DNA from: Burkholderia catarinensis
GTDB taxonomy: Bacteria > Pseudomonadota > Gammaproteobacteria > Burkholderiales > Burkholderiaceae
Assembly: GCF_001883705.2 (NCBI RefSeq)
Contig: NZ_MDEQ02000014.1
Location: 124,001 to 188,000 of the forward strand
Length of the DNA stretch: 64,000 nt
Direction: 5' to 3'
Shown here: in pieces, positions 25,515-34,333 of the stretch
Layout: each line of letters opens with the position of its first letter
How positions within the stretch are numbered: position 1 is the stretch's first letter
Notes under the pieces: generated by a model
The model's input: the letters and a program-made list of their open reading frames with translations, nothing else
Databases searched by the model: none
What the model was told of the DNA's origin: nothing
Program-made: the position numbers and the translations under genes

Positions 25515-27059
25515 TTACTTCGGCGCCGACGCGGGCTTCGGTGCGGAAGCCGGCTTCGCGCTCGATGCCTTCGAGGCCGCGGCGGCCTTGCCGGCCGGGC
25601 TCTTCGTCGTGCTCTCGGCGAGCATCGACTTCGATTCCTGGATCGGCTTGCCTTCGAGCTTGTTGAGCGCCTGCTGCATCATGAAGTCGTCGGTGCTGCC
25701 GAACTCGATCGGCTTGCGATCGCGATCCTTCTGGCGTTGCTCCGGCGTCTTCTTGTCGTTCTGCTCTTCGAGGACGCGCAGCTGGTCCATCCGGCGCTGC
25801 TCGCGCTCTTCCTGTTCCTTCTTCTCGTTCGGGTCCTGCGTGTTCGCGAGGTGGTTCGTGTAGTCGACCTCGCGCGTCACGAGCACGTCGTCCGGATCGC
25901 CGTCCGCGTACTGATCGACCGGCACGTCCGGCGTGATGCCCTTGTTCTGGATCGAACGGCCGCTCGGCGTGTAGTAGTACGCGGTCGTCAGGCGCAGCGC
26001 GGTGTCGGCCGTCATCGGGCGGACCGTCTGCACCGAGCCCTTGCCGAACGTCGTCTTGCCCATGATCTGCGCGCGCTTCGAATCCTGCAGCGCGCCGGCG
26101 ACGATTTCCGACGCGGACGCCGAATACGCGTTCGTCAGCACGATCATCGGCACGGTCTTGAAGACCGGCGGCAGGCTCTTCAGCGGATCGCCGTCGAAGG
26201 ACGGCAGGCGATAGTTGTCGTACGTATCGCGGTAGACCTGCTTCGAATCGGGGATCTGGCCGTTGGTCGACACGACGACCGAGTCGGGCGGCAGGAAGGC
26301 GCCGGCCACGCCGACCGCGCTCTGCAGCAGGCCGCCGCCGTTGTTGCGCAGGTCGAGGACCAGGCCCTTCAGGTTCGGCTGCTGGCGCGCGATGTCCTGC
26401 AGCTTCGCGGCGAGATCGGGGGTCGTGCGCTCCTGGAAGCTCGTGATGCGGACATACGCGTAGCCCGGATCGAGGATCTTCATCTTCACGCTCTGGACCC
26501 GGATGATCGCGCGCGTGACCGTGACCGGGAACGTGCGGTCGTCGCTCTTGCGGAAGATCGTCAGCGTGACCTTGGTGCCCGGCTCGCCGCGCATCTGCTT
26601 GACGGCCTTGTCGAGCGTCATGCCGCGCACCGGCTTGTCGTTGATGCGCGTGATCAGGTCGCCCGGACGGATGCCGGCGCGGAACGCGGGGGTGTCCTCG
26701 ATCGGCGAGATCACCTTGACGAGGCCGTCTTCCTGCGAGATCTCGATGCCGAGACCCGCGAAGCGGCCCTTCGTCTGCTCCTGCAGCTCGTCATAGTCGG
26801 TCTTGTCGAGGAACGACGAGTGCGGGTCGAGGCTCGACACCATGCCCTTGATCGCTGCCGTCAGCAGCTTCTTGTCGTCGACCGGCTCGACATACTCGCG
26901 TTTGATCTGGCCGAACACTTCCGCGAACAGGCGGAGCTGGTCGAGGGGAAGCGGCGCCGTGGCGGTCTGCTCGGCCGATGCGGAAACCTGCAGCGTGGCG
27001 AACACGCCCGTGGCGAGGCCCGCGGCAATCAGGCCGATGTTCTTCAATTTCATTCGCAT
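25515..27059 (-). CDS. ctpA: Carboxyl-terminal processing protease (S41 family)
   Basis: This 514-residue periplasmic protease has a signal peptide (residues 1-29, ending VSASA), an N-terminal helical region, a PDZ domain (GLGIEISQEDGLVKVISPIEDTPAF), and the S41 protease core with nucleophile Ser in NAYSASASEIVAGAL and Lys in GKTTFGKGSVQT. The last ~100 residues are charged, then Lys/Ser/Pro/Ala repeats. CtpA/Prc enzymes cleave C-terminal regions of envelope and cell-wall enzymes. Either ATG 27059 or ATG 27053 may be used. TATACT (complement of 27114-27119) may be its -10. Confidence 0.93.
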   Translation of the reverse strand: MRMKLKNIGLIAAGLATGVFATLQVSASAEQTATAPLPLDQLRLFAEVFGQIKREYVEPVDDKKLLTAAIKGMVSSLDPHSSFLDKTDYDELQEQTKGRFAGLGIEISQEDGLVKVISPIEDTPAFRAGIRPGDLITRINDKPVRGMTLDKAVKQMRGEPGTKVTLTIFRKSDDRTFPVTVTRAIIRVQSVKMKILDPGYAYVRITSFQERTTPDLAAKLQDIARQQPNLKGLVLDLRNNGGGLLQSAVGVAGAFLPPDSVVVSTNGQIPDSKQVYRDTYDNYRLPSFDGDPLKSLPPVFKTVPMIVLTNAYSASASEIVAGALQDSKRAQIMGKTTFGKGSVQTVRPMTADTALRLTTAYYYTPSGRSIQNKGITPDVPVDQYADGDPDDVLVTREVDYTNHLANTQDPNEKKEQEEREQRRMDQLRVLEEQNDKKTPEQRQKDRDRKPIEFGSTDDFMMQQALNKLEGKPIQESKSMLAESTTKSPAGKAAAASKASSAKPASAPKPASAPK

Positions 27060-27321
27060 AGAGAGTCTGGTGCGGTCGGGAAGCGCGTGGCGGTAGCGGG
27101 GATGTAGCGGACAAGTATAACTGTTCGTCCGATAACCCAGTGGAACGGCGCGAAAAGCGACGAAAAGGGCCCGGAGAAGGCCCGGCGGGGCACCGCCGGA
27201 CGCGCTGCGGGTTCGAAAGCGGATTCGACAGCGCCCGGGCCGCGAAGGTTCGCGCGCTGCGCCGCGCAGGGCAGCGGCCGGGCACGCCGCACCGGAAGCG
27301 GCCCGCCCGGCACGGCGGGTG

Positions 27322-28068
27322 TCAGCCCGCCTTGCCCTGCTTCGCGACGGCGGCCTGCGCCTGCGCGATCGCGTCCTGGTCGCCGAGGTAATAGTGCTTG
27401 ATCGGCTTCAGGTTCTCGTCGAGTTCATACACGAGCGGCACGCCGTTCGGGATGTTCAGGCCGACGATGTCGCTGTCCGAGATGCCGTCGAGGTACTTGA
27501 TCAGTGCGCGCAGCGAGTTGCCGTGCGCGGCGATCAGCACCTGCTTGCCCGCGCGGACCGCCGGCGCGATCGACTCGTTCCACAGCGGCAGCACGCGCGC
27601 GACCGTGTCCTTCAGGCACTCGGTGAGCGGCAGCTGTTCGCGCGGTACCTTCGCATAGCGCGGGTCGTTGAACGGCGCGCGTTCGTCGGTCGGCTCGAGC
27701 GCGGGCGGCGGCGTGTCGTAGCTGCGGCGCCAGACGAGCACCTGGTCGTCGCCGAACTTCGCGGCCGTTTCCGCCTTGTTCAGGCCCGACAGCGCGCCGT
27801 AGTGGCGTTCGTTCAGGCGCCACGAATGGACGACGGGCAGGTACATGAGGTCCATCCGGTCCTGCACGTGCCACAGCGTGCGAATCGCGCGCTTGAGCAC
27901 CGACGTGTACGCGATGTCGAACGTGTAGCCGGCCTCCCTGAGCAATTCGCCGGCCTGGTAGGCCTCGTTGCGACCCTGTTCGGTCAGGTCGACGTCGACC
28001 CAGCCGGTGAAGCGGTTTTCCTTGTTCCACGTCGATTCGCCGTGGCGGATGAGAACGAGTTTGTACAT
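27322..28068 (-). CDS. gpmA: 2,3-bisphosphoglycerate-dependent phosphoglycerate mutase
   Basis: This 248-residue enzyme interconverts 3- and 2-phosphoglycerate. It begins MYKLVLIRHGESTWN with catalytic His9 and has WRLNERHYGALSGLNK and the second His in LIAAHGNSLRALIKYL. Length is typical. ATG 28068 is the standard family start; upstream in-frame codons are not conserved. It is divergent from the rhodanese-grxC-secB group. Confidence 0.96.
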   Translation of the reverse strand: MYKLVLIRHGESTWNKENRFTGWVDVDLTEQGRNEAYQAGELLREAGYTFDIAYTSVLKRAIRTLWHVQDRMDLMYLPVVHSWRLNERHYGALSGLNKAETAAKFGDDQVLVWRRSYDTPPPALEPTDERAPFNDPRYAKVPREQLPLTECLKDTVARVLPLWNESIAPAVRAGKQVLIAAHGNSLRALIKYLDGISDSDIVGLNIPNGVPLVYELDENLKPIKHYYLGDQDAIAQAQAAVAKQGKAG

Positions 28069-28151
28069 GGATCTTGCGGTCGGTAGTGAAGGAAGCGGTG
28101 CGCATCGCGCGGGACCCGACCCGGGCCCGCCATCGCGCAAGACGGTTATTT

Positions 28152-28157
28152 TATAAT
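28152..28157 (+). promoter_or_regulatory. -10 element upstream of the rhodanese-grxC group
   Basis: A perfect TATAAT lies 45 nt before the rhodanese gene in the divergent gap with gpmA. The -35 region has no good match. Confidence 0.4.
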
Positions 28158-28202
28158 GGCGGGATTGTCCTCATCCGATTTCTCTTTTTCCGGCGGAATT
28201 CC

Positions 28203-28625
28203 GTGACGTTCTTTACCGATTACACGAACCTGGCCCTTATCGCGATCCTGCTGGTATCCGGCGGCCTGCTGGCCTGGCCCGCACTGCGGCGCGGCCGCGG
28301 CGGCCTGTCGGCCGCAGAGGCCACCCAACTCATCAACCGCCGCAACGCGATCGTGATCGACGTGCGCGCCGCGTCCGATTTCGCCGCCGGCCACCTGCCG
28401 TCGGCGCGTCAGGTCGCGGCGGGCGAGATCGGTGCGAAGATTGCGCAGGTCGCGAAGAACAAGAGCACGCCCGTGCTGCTCGTCTGCCAGAATGGCCAGC
28501 AGTCGCAGAAGGCGGCGCGCGAGGTCGAGGCGGCGGGCTACGCCGAGGTGCACGTGCTCGAGGGCGGCGTGGCCGCCTGGCAGCAGGCCGGGATGCCGGT
28601 CGTCAAACAAGGAGTGGCGAAGTGA
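28203..28625 (+). CDS. Membrane-anchored rhodanese-like protein
   Basis: This 140-residue protein has one N-terminal membrane helix (about residues 8-26) and a rhodanese domain (AIVIDVRAASDFAAGHLPSA) with active-site Cys95 in LLVCQNGQQSQKAA. It may transfer sulfur or act on thiols at the membrane. GTG 28203 has a weak GGCGGAA upstream. Its TGA overlaps the GTG start of grxC (GTGA), so translation is probably coupled; the same pair before secB is common in proteobacteria. Confidence 0.85.
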   Translation: MTFFTDYTNLALIAILLVSGGLLAWPALRRGRGGLSAAEATQLINRRNAIVIDVRAASDFAAGHLPSARQVAAGEIGAKIAQVAKNKSTPVLLVCQNGQQSQKAAREVEAAGYAEVHVLEGGVAAWQQAGMPVVKQGVAK

Positions 28626-28882
28626 ACAAGGTTTTGATGTACAGCACGCAGGTGTGTCCGTATTGCATCCAGGCCGAGCGCCTGCTGAAGCTGCGCGGTG
28701 TCGAGCAGATCGAAAAGGTGCTGATCGACCGCGATCCGGCCCGCCGCGAGGAAATGATGACGCGCACGGGGCGCCGCACGGTGCCGCAGATCTATATCGG
28801 CGACACGCACGTCGGCGGCTACGACGATCTGTCGAAGCTCGACCGCGACGGCGGGCTCGCTCCGCTTCTGCAAGCGGCCTGA
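28622..28882 (+). CDS. grxC: Glutaredoxin 3
   Basis: This 86-residue glutaredoxin has the active site CPYC (Cys12, Cys15), the cis-Pro RTVPQIYIG and GGYDDLSKLDRDG (glutathione-binding). It uses the glutathione made by gshA/gshB to reduce disulfides. The GTG at 28622 overlaps the rhodanese stop and is preceded by AAGGAG. Confidence 0.94.
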   Translation: MNKVLMYSTQVCPYCIQAERLLKLRGVEQIEKVLIDRDPARREEMMTRTGRRTVPQIYIGDTHVGGYDDLSKLDRDGGLAPLLQAA

Positions 28883-28989
28883 TTAGGGCAGAATGGCCGC
28901 CGGCCGCGCCGCGGCTTGGGCGCGCAGGATTCATCCGTGGCGGCCGGCGAGAAGCCGGGCCGCCCCGTCACCACTTTTAGGGAAACACC

Positions 28990-29472
28990 ATGTCCGACGT
29001 CGAAAACCAACCGTTCTTCAACATCCAGCGCGTCTACCTGAAGGACATGTCGCTCGAGCAGCCGAATTCGCCGGCGATCTTCCTCGAGCAGGACATGCCG
29101 TCGGTCGAAGTCGAAGTCGACGTCAAGGCAGACCGCCTGGCAGAAAGCGTGTTCGAAGTCGTCGTGTCGGGCACCGTCACCGCGAAGGTGAAGGACAAGG
29201 TCGCGTTCCTGATCGAAGCGAAGCAGGCCGGCATTTTCGACATTCGCAACATTCCGGACGAACAGCTCGATCCGCTCGTCGGCATCGCCTGCCCGACGAT
29301 CCTGTTCCCGTACCTGCGTTCGAACATCGCCGACGCGATCACGCGCGCGGGCTTCCCGCCGATCCACCTGGCGGAAATCAACTTCCAGGCGCTGTACGAG
29401 CAGCGTCTCGCGCAGCTTCAGCAGCAGGGCGGTGCCGAAGCAGGCGCGCCGAACGGCACGACGCTGAACTGA
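28990..29472 (+). CDS. secB: Protein-export chaperone SecB
   Basis: This 160-residue chaperone has the family sequence FNIQRVYLKDMSLEQPNSPAIF, VSVEVEV-type strands and GIACPTILFPYLRSNIADAITRAGFPPIHLAEINF. SecB tetramers keep preproteins unfolded and deliver them to SecA. TTTTAGGGAAACACC precedes ATG 28990. It belongs to the rhodanese-grxC-secB-gpsA run seen across proteobacteria. Confidence 0.96.
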   Translation: MSDVENQPFFNIQRVYLKDMSLEQPNSPAIFLEQDMPSVEVEVDVKADRLAESVFEVVVSGTVTAKVKDKVAFLIEAKQAGIFDIRNIPDEQLDPLVGIACPTILFPYLRSNIADAITRAGFPPIHLAEINFQALYEQRLAQLQQQGGAEAGAPNGTTLN

Positions 29473-29497
29473 CGCTTCACTCGGACCGGTGCTGGGT

Positions 29498-30496
29498 ATG
29501 AAAGTAGCCGTTCTCGGCGCCGGTGCCTGGGGCACCGCGCTCGCGGGCCATCTGGCCGCGCGGCACGATACGCTTCTGTGGGCGCGCGACGCCGCGCTCA
29601 TCGCCGGGCTGCAGGCCCGGCACGAAAATTCCCGCTATCTGGACGGCATCGCGCTGCCTGACGCATTGCGCTACGACGCCGATCTCGGCGCCGCGCTCGC
29701 GCATGGCGCCGCGGACGACGCGCTGTGCGTGATCGCCGCGCCCGTGGCCGGGCTGCGCACGCTGTTCGGCGCGATGCGCGATGCGGGCTGCGTGCCCGCG
29801 CATGTCGTCTGGGTCTGCAAGGGCTTCGAGGCCGACACGCATCTGCTGCCGCATCAGGTGATCGCGGCCGAGCTGCCCGAACAGCAGAGCAACGGCGTGC
29901 TGTCGGGGCCGAGCTTTGCGCGCGAGGTCGGGCTGTCGCTGCCTGTCGCGCTGACGGTGGCGAGCGCGTCCGCCGAATGCCGCGAGCGCACGCTCGCCGC
30001 GTTCCATCACGGCGCGATGCGGATCTATACGGGCGACGACGTGGTCGGCGTCGAGGTCGGCGGCGCGGTGAAGAACGTGCTGGCGATCGCGACCGGCATC
30101 GCCGACGGTCTTGGCCTCGGGCTGAACGCGCGCGCCGCGCTGGTCACGCGCGGCCTCGCCGAAATGTCGCGGCTCGGCGTCGCGCTCGGCGGCCGCGCGG
30201 AAACCTTCACGGGCCTCACGGGCCTCGGCGACCTGATCCTCACCGCGACGGGCGACCTGTCGCGCAACCGCACGGTCGGCCTGCAACTGGCGGCCGGCCG
30301 CACGCTGGACGACATCCTCGGCGCGCTTGGCCACGTGGCCGAAGGCGTGCGCTGCGCGCAGGCGGTGCTGGCGATCGCACGCGCGCAATCGATCGAAATG
30401 CCGATCACCGAAGCCGTGTGCGGTGTGCTGTTCGACGGCATCGCGCCGCGCGACGCGGTCAGCGGCCTGCTGCGGCGCGACGCGCGCGCCGAGTAG
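29498..30496 (+). CDS. gpsA: Glycerol-3-phosphate dehydrogenase [NAD(P)+]
   Basis: This 332-residue enzyme reduces dihydroxyacetone phosphate for phospholipid synthesis. Features: MKVAVLGAGAWGTALA nucleotide loop, NGVLSGPSFAREVG, VEVGGAVKNVLAIATGIADGLG with catalytic Lys, and GLTGLGDLILTATGDLSRNR. ATG 29498 starts exactly at the family N-terminus; a GTG at 29489 would add three residues. It follows secB by 25 bp. Confidence 0.95.
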   Translation: MKVAVLGAGAWGTALAGHLAARHDTLLWARDAALIAGLQARHENSRYLDGIALPDALRYDADLGAALAHGAADDALCVIAAPVAGLRTLFGAMRDAGCVPAHVVWVCKGFEADTHLLPHQVIAAELPEQQSNGVLSGPSFAREVGLSLPVALTVASASAECRERTLAAFHHGAMRIYTGDDVVGVEVGGAVKNVLAIATGIADGLGLGLNARAALVTRGLAEMSRLGVALGGRAETFTGLTGLGDLILTATGDLSRNRTVGLQLAAGRTLDDILGALGHVAEGVRCAQAVLAIARAQSIEMPITEAVCGVLFDGIAPRDAVSGLLRRDARAE

Positions 30497-30588
30497 CGTG
30501 GACGTGCGCCGCCCGGTGCAGTCGCACCCAGCGCGCGGCGCCAAAGCGCACTACGCTTGAACAGTCTCCGGCGTTCCGGGAGGGTGTC

Positions 30589-31113
30589 ATGCTGCAGATC
30601 GGTTCCACCACGCTCGACGCGCAGGTCGTCGATATCACGACGCTCGATGTCGACGCGATCGTCAACGCCGCGAACGGCTCGCTGCTTGGCGGAGGCGGCG
30701 TCGACGGCGCGATCCACCGTGCGGCCGGCCCCGGCCTGCTCGCCGAATGCCGCACGCTCGGCGGCTGCGACACGGGCGACGCGAAGCTCACGCGCGGCCA
30801 CGGGCTGCCGGCGCGCTACGTGATCCATGCGGTCGGGCCCGTGTGGCACGGCGGCGGGCGCGGCGAGGCCGACCTGCTCGCGTCGTGCTACCGGCGCGCG
30901 ATCGAGCTGGCCGAGGAGGTCGCCGCGACGTCGATCGCGTTTCCGGCGATCAGTTGCGGCATCTACCGCTATCCGGCCGAAGAGGCCGTCGACATCGCGG
31001 TCGGCACCGTCGCCGAAATGCTGCCGCAGGCGCCGAGCCTCGCGCGCGTGGTGTTCGCGTGCTTTTCCCCCGACATCTACGACCTGTATCGCGCGCGGCT
31101 CGCGCGGGCCTGA
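30589..31113 (+). CDS. Macrodomain protein (ADP-ribose-binding, YmdB-like)
   Basis: This 174-residue protein is a single macrodomain: DAIVNAANGSLLGGGGVDGAIHRAAG (ADP-ribose loop with catalytic Asn/Asp), RYVIHAVGPVWHGG and TSIAFPAISCGIYRYPAEEAVDIAV. YmdB-type proteins hydrolyse O-acetyl-ADP-ribose and can remove ADP-ribose. ATG 30589 has GGGAGGG 4 nt upstream. It sits 92 bp after gpsA and converges with trmL at a 22-bp gap. Its substrate here is unknown. Confidence 0.93.
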   Translation: MLQIGSTTLDAQVVDITTLDVDAIVNAANGSLLGGGGVDGAIHRAAGPGLLAECRTLGGCDTGDAKLTRGHGLPARYVIHAVGPVWHGGGRGEADLLASCYRRAIELAEEVAATSIAFPAISCGIYRYPAEEAVDIAVGTVAEMLPQAPSLARVVFACFSPDIYDLYRARLARA

Positions 31114-31135
31114 CGCAGCCCGCGCCGCGCACGCG

Positions 31136-31606
31136 TCATGCGCCGCCTTCGAAGCCGGCCTGGCGCCACGCCTCGAACACGACCACCGCGACCGTGTTCG
31201 ACAGGTTCAGGCTGCGGTTGTCCGGCCGCATCGGCAGGCGCACGCGCTGCTCGTTCGCGAAGCGCTCGAGCAGCTCGGCGGGCAGGCCGCGCGTTTCCGA
31301 GCCGAACACGAACCAGTCGCCGGGCAGGAACGCATGGTCGTGGAAGCGGCCCGAACCGCGCGTCGTGAATGCGAACATCCGCGCGGGATCGGGCGATTCG
31401 GCCGCGACGAACGCGTCCCAGTCGCGGTGCACGCGCATCTGCGCATATTCGTGATAGTCGAGGCCGGCGCGGCGCATCCGCGCGTCGTCGAGCGGAAAGC
31501 CGAGCGGCTCGATCAGGTGCAGGCGCGCGCCCGTGTTGGCGCACAGGCGGATCACGTTGCCGGTGTTCGGCGGAATTTCGGGGGCGACGAGGACGACGTT
31601 GAACAT
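31136..31606 (-). CDS. trmL: tRNA (cytidine(34)-2'-O)-methyltransferase
   Basis: This 156-residue SPOUT methyltransferase has NVVLVAPEIPPNTGNVIRLCANTGARLHLIEPLGF at the N-terminus, FGSETRGLP and LPMRPDNRSLNLSNTVAVVVFEAWRQ at the C-terminal knot where S-adenosylmethionine binds. TrmL methylates the wobble base of tRNA-Leu. ATG 31606 (MFNVVLV) is the family start; in-frame codons to 31678 are not conserved. The gap to comF upstream is ~105 bp. Confidence 0.93.
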   Translation of the reverse strand: MFNVVLVAPEIPPNTGNVIRLCANTGARLHLIEPLGFPLDDARMRRAGLDYHEYAQMRVHRDWDAFVAAESPDPARMFAFTTRGSGRFHDHAFLPGDWFVFGSETRGLPAELLERFANEQRVRLPMRPDNRSLNLSNTVAVVVFEAWRQAGFEGGA

Positions 31607-31711
31607 GTTTCGGTTTGGCTGGGCCGTCCGGGGCGGCGCAACGCGCGCGTTCCCGGCCGGCCGGTTCGTGATGGCCACGGCCGCGTTCCGGCGGCCGGCC
31701 TTTCTATCTAA

Positions 31712-32509
31712 TTAATCCCTGGCGGTGCGCAGCGCAACCAGATTCGTCACGCGCGCGGCGCCGGCCGTCTTCAGCGCGTGCGCGGCCGCCGCGAGCGTCG
31801 CGCCGGACGTCATCACGTCGTCGACGAGCGCGACGTGGCGGCCGGCGACGTCGCCCGTCACCGCGAACGCCGCCATCACGTTGTCGCGCCGCGCGTGCCG
31901 GTCGAGCCGCGATTGCGGCGCGGTGTCGGCGACGCGCGCGAGCAGCGCAGCCTCCGCGCGCACGCGGAGCCGGCGCGCGAGCGGACGTGCGATCGCCCAC
32001 GCCTGGTTGTAGCCGCGCGCGACGAGCCGCCGGTGCGACAGTGGCACCGGCACGACCAGGTCGAAGCCGCTGGTGCCGCACGTATCGTCGACGAGCCGGG
32101 CGAGCCGCGCCGCGAATTCGGCGCCGAGCGCGAGTTGCGCGTGAAACTTCAGGCCGCGCGCGAGCCCGTCGAGCGGCGAGCGGTAATCCGCCAGCGCGAG
32201 CGTCGCATCGAACGGCGGCGGCGCGGTGCGGCACGCGTCGCACCGGTACGCGGCCGCGCGGCCGGCGCCGGTGTGCCCGCCGCGGGGCGAACGCGGTCGC
32301 GCAGTGCCCAGCGGCAGCGCGCAGACGTCGCAGCGCAGCCTCGCTTCATTCCAGTACGCGGTGTCGCAAGCGCCGCAAATCACGGCGTGTGACAAATTGC
32401 CGCACAGTGCGCAGCGATTCGGCAGCGCGACAGTGGCGACACGTGCCGCCAGTGCGCGAACCCGCGACAAAACGACGCGCATCGTGCGCGGAGCGGAACC
32501 GCGGATCAT
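31712..32509 (-). CDS. comF: ComF family protein (phosphoribosyltransferase-like)
   Basis: This 265-residue protein has an N-terminal zinc-binding region with paired cysteines (CALCGNL, CGACD, CDVCALP, CDACR) and a C-terminal PRPP-binding-like domain (DLVVPVPLSHRRLVARGYNQA; HVALVDDVMTSGATLAAAAHAL). ComF is needed for natural transformation in several bacteria. ATG 32509 has AGGAG 7 nt upstream. The frame stays open far upstream, which is chance in GC-rich DNA. It is divergent from the methyltransferase gene. Confidence 0.9.
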   Translation of the reverse strand: MIRGSAPRTMRVVLSRVRALAARVATVALPNRCALCGNLSHAVICGACDTAYWNEARLRCDVCALPLGTARPRSPRGGHTGAGRAAAYRCDACRTAPPPFDATLALADYRSPLDGLARGLKFHAQLALGAEFAARLARLVDDTCGTSGFDLVVPVPLSHRRLVARGYNQAWAIARPLARRLRVRAEAALLARVADTAPQSRLDRHARRDNVMAAFAVTGDVAGRHVALVDDVMTSGATLAAAAHALKTAGAARVTNLVALRTARD

Positions 32510-32590
32510 CGCAACACTCCTGACACCTCGTCTCAATGAAGCCTGCGGGGCGAGCGAGTATACTTCGGGCTCTTCGCCAGTGTGCCCGAC

Positions 32591-33556
32591 ATGTCCCCAG
32601 CTTCGACTTCCACCGGCCGTCCGGCCAATGACGCCAGGCGCCTGCGGCGGATCTTCGACCGCCGTGCCGCCACGTTCGACGCGGTCGCGTTCCTGCCGCG
32701 CGAGATCGCGCAGCGGATGAACGAACGCCTCGAATACATCAAGGTGAGCCCCACGGCCGTGCTCGATGCGGGCTGCGGCCCGGGCGACGACCTGCCGGCG
32801 CTGCGCGCGCGCTTTCCGGAAGCCCCCGTATTCGGCGTCGACCTGTCCGGCGCGATGCTCGCGCGGGCCGGTCAGCGCGAGGTCGAGCAGGCCAGCTGGC
32901 GCCGCTGGCTGCCGGCCTCGCTCGGCCGGGCGCTGGGCCAGCGCGGCCCGCGCGTCGCGCAGGCCGACTTCGCCGCGCTGCCGTTCCCCGGCGGCGCGTT
33001 CGACCTGATCTGGTCGAATCTCGCCCTCCACTGGCATTCGCGTCCCGACGCGGTGCTGCCCGAATGGCAGCGCGTGCTGCGCGTGAACGGGCTGCTGATG
33101 TTCAGCACGCTCGGTCCCGACACGCTGCGCGAGCTGCGCGCGGCCTGCGCGGACGCCGAAGCGGCGCTCGGCATCGCACCGCCGGCCGCGCGCGTCATCG
33201 ATTTCGTCGACATGCACGACCTCGGCGACATGCTTGTCGAGAGCGGCTTCGAGATTCCCGTGATGGATCAGGAAGTGCTGACCGTCACCTACAAGTCCCC
33301 CGATTCCCTGCTGGCCGACGTGCGCCGCTGGGGCGCCTATCCGTTCGAGCGCGCGGCGCCGCAGCGCGCTACGCGGCGCTTTCGCGCGGCGCTCGGCGAT
33401 GCGCTGGAGGCGCGCCGGCGCGCGGACGGCACGATTGCCCTGACCTTCGAGGTGATCTACGGCCACGCGTGGAAGGCCGTGCCGCGCACGACCGCCGAAG
33501 GGCACGGGATCGTGCGCATCGAGGACATCGGAAAGGGGCGTCCGAAGAATCGGTAA
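32591..33556 (+). CDS. BioC-like SAM-dependent methyltransferase
   Basis: This protein of about 321 residues has the class I methyltransferase fold: RRIFDRRAATFDAVAFLPREIAQRM, SAM-binding VLDAGCGPGDDL, FGVDLSGAMLARA, FDLIWSNLALHW and a C-terminal MDHDQEVLTVTYKSPDSL-like region (MDQEVLTVTYKS). It resembles malonyl-ACP O-methyltransferase BioC of biotin synthesis, but no bio genes are in the window, so the role is unproved. ATG 32591 and GTG 32582 are both possible; neither has a strong SD. Confidence 0.8.
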   Translation: MSPASTSTGRPANDARRLRRIFDRRAATFDAVAFLPREIAQRMNERLEYIKVSPTAVLDAGCGPGDDLPALRARFPEAPVFGVDLSGAMLARAGQREVEQASWRRWLPASLGRALGQRGPRVAQADFAALPFPGGAFDLIWSNLALHWHSRPDAVLPEWQRVLRVNGLLMFSTLGPDTLRELRAACADAEAALGIAPPAARVIDFVDMHDLGDMLVESGFEIPVMDQEVLTVTYKSPDSLLADVRRWGAYPFERAAPQRATRRFRAALGDALEARRRADGTIALTFEVIYGHAWKAVPRTTAEGHGIVRIEDIGKGRPKNR

Positions 33557-33673
33557 AGCGGTAAAGATGGGTTTTGTTATGTCTGAAATTAGCGGCGCAA
33601 AGCAGGGTCGAGTTGGCGCCAAAAATGGCCGGAAAGCTTGTCGCGCTTGGCTTGGCGGGCGATAGGCGCTTGC

Positions 33674-33702
33674 TTGTGGATGCCATTGAACCCGCCTATA
33701 AT
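33674..33702 (+). promoter_or_regulatory. Sigma-70-type promoter of the cytochrome oxidase operon
   Basis: A perfect -10 TATAAT (33697-33702) stands 17 bp after TTGTGG (33674-33679), a half-matching -35. Transcription would start near 33709, about 80 nt before the DUF2244 gene. Confidence 0.6.
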
Positions 33703-33790
33703 GCGTCAGCTTGTCGTCCCGGGGTCCCCGCAATACGGGGCGACGAGTCCGATGCAGGCATGCATCGCATGCCATTCGCGTGAGGCGGCG

Positions 33791-34276
33791 ATGGAAGCAG
33801 CGAGGGGTTTGGCGGAGGCGACGAACGGCGAGCCGGTGCTGGAAGACTGGCTCATGAAACGTAACTGTTCGGTGTCGCCACGCCAGTTCGTGCTGTTTTA
33901 CGCGTCGCTCGCGGGCTTTTCGCTGGCGATCGCGACGTTGCTGATGTGGCGGGGGGCTTGGCTCGTCATGCCCTTCACCGGAATCGAGTTGGTGGCGGTG
34001 GGTGTCGCATTTGCGATCTATGCTCGCCATGCGGTCGATTACGAACGCATCAGGCTGTTTCCGCACCGGCTCGTGATCGAGCGGATGGATGCGGAGCGGC
34101 TCACGCAGATCGAATTCAATCCGCGCTGGGTGCGGGTCGAGCCGGGTGCGACGCCACGCGATCCGATTCGGCTGGTATCGCGCGGGCAGACCGTCGTAAT
34201 CGGGCAGCATCTCGCGCAGCACAAGCGTGCGCAGTTCGCCGACGAACTGCGCGTGTCGCTCAGGCGCTGCGGCTGA
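33791..34276 (+). CDS. DUF2244 family membrane protein
   Basis: This 161-residue protein has a soluble start, two adjacent membrane helices (about residues 34-75: VLFYASLAGFSLAIATLL and LVMPFTGIELVAVGVAFAIY), and a soluble C-terminus (RIRLFPHRLVIERMDAERLTQIEF). DUF2244 genes often stand first in alpha- and beta-proteobacterial cytochrome oxidase operons; the function is not known. ATG 33791 has GAGG 5 nt upstream. An earlier in-frame ATG (33701) overlaps the -10 box and is unlikely. Confidence 0.85.
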   Translation: MEAARGLAEATNGEPVLEDWLMKRNCSVSPRQFVLFYASLAGFSLAIATLLMWRGAWLVMPFTGIELVAVGVAFAIYARHAVDYERIRLFPHRLVIERMDAERLTQIEFNPRWVRVEPGATPRDPIRLVSRGQTVVIGQHLAQHKRAQFADELRVSLRRCG

Positions 34277-34333
34277 CGAGGCGCGGGCACTGGCCGGAAA
34301 CAGGCCGGCGGCTTGCGACGGGGGAGGGTTTGA

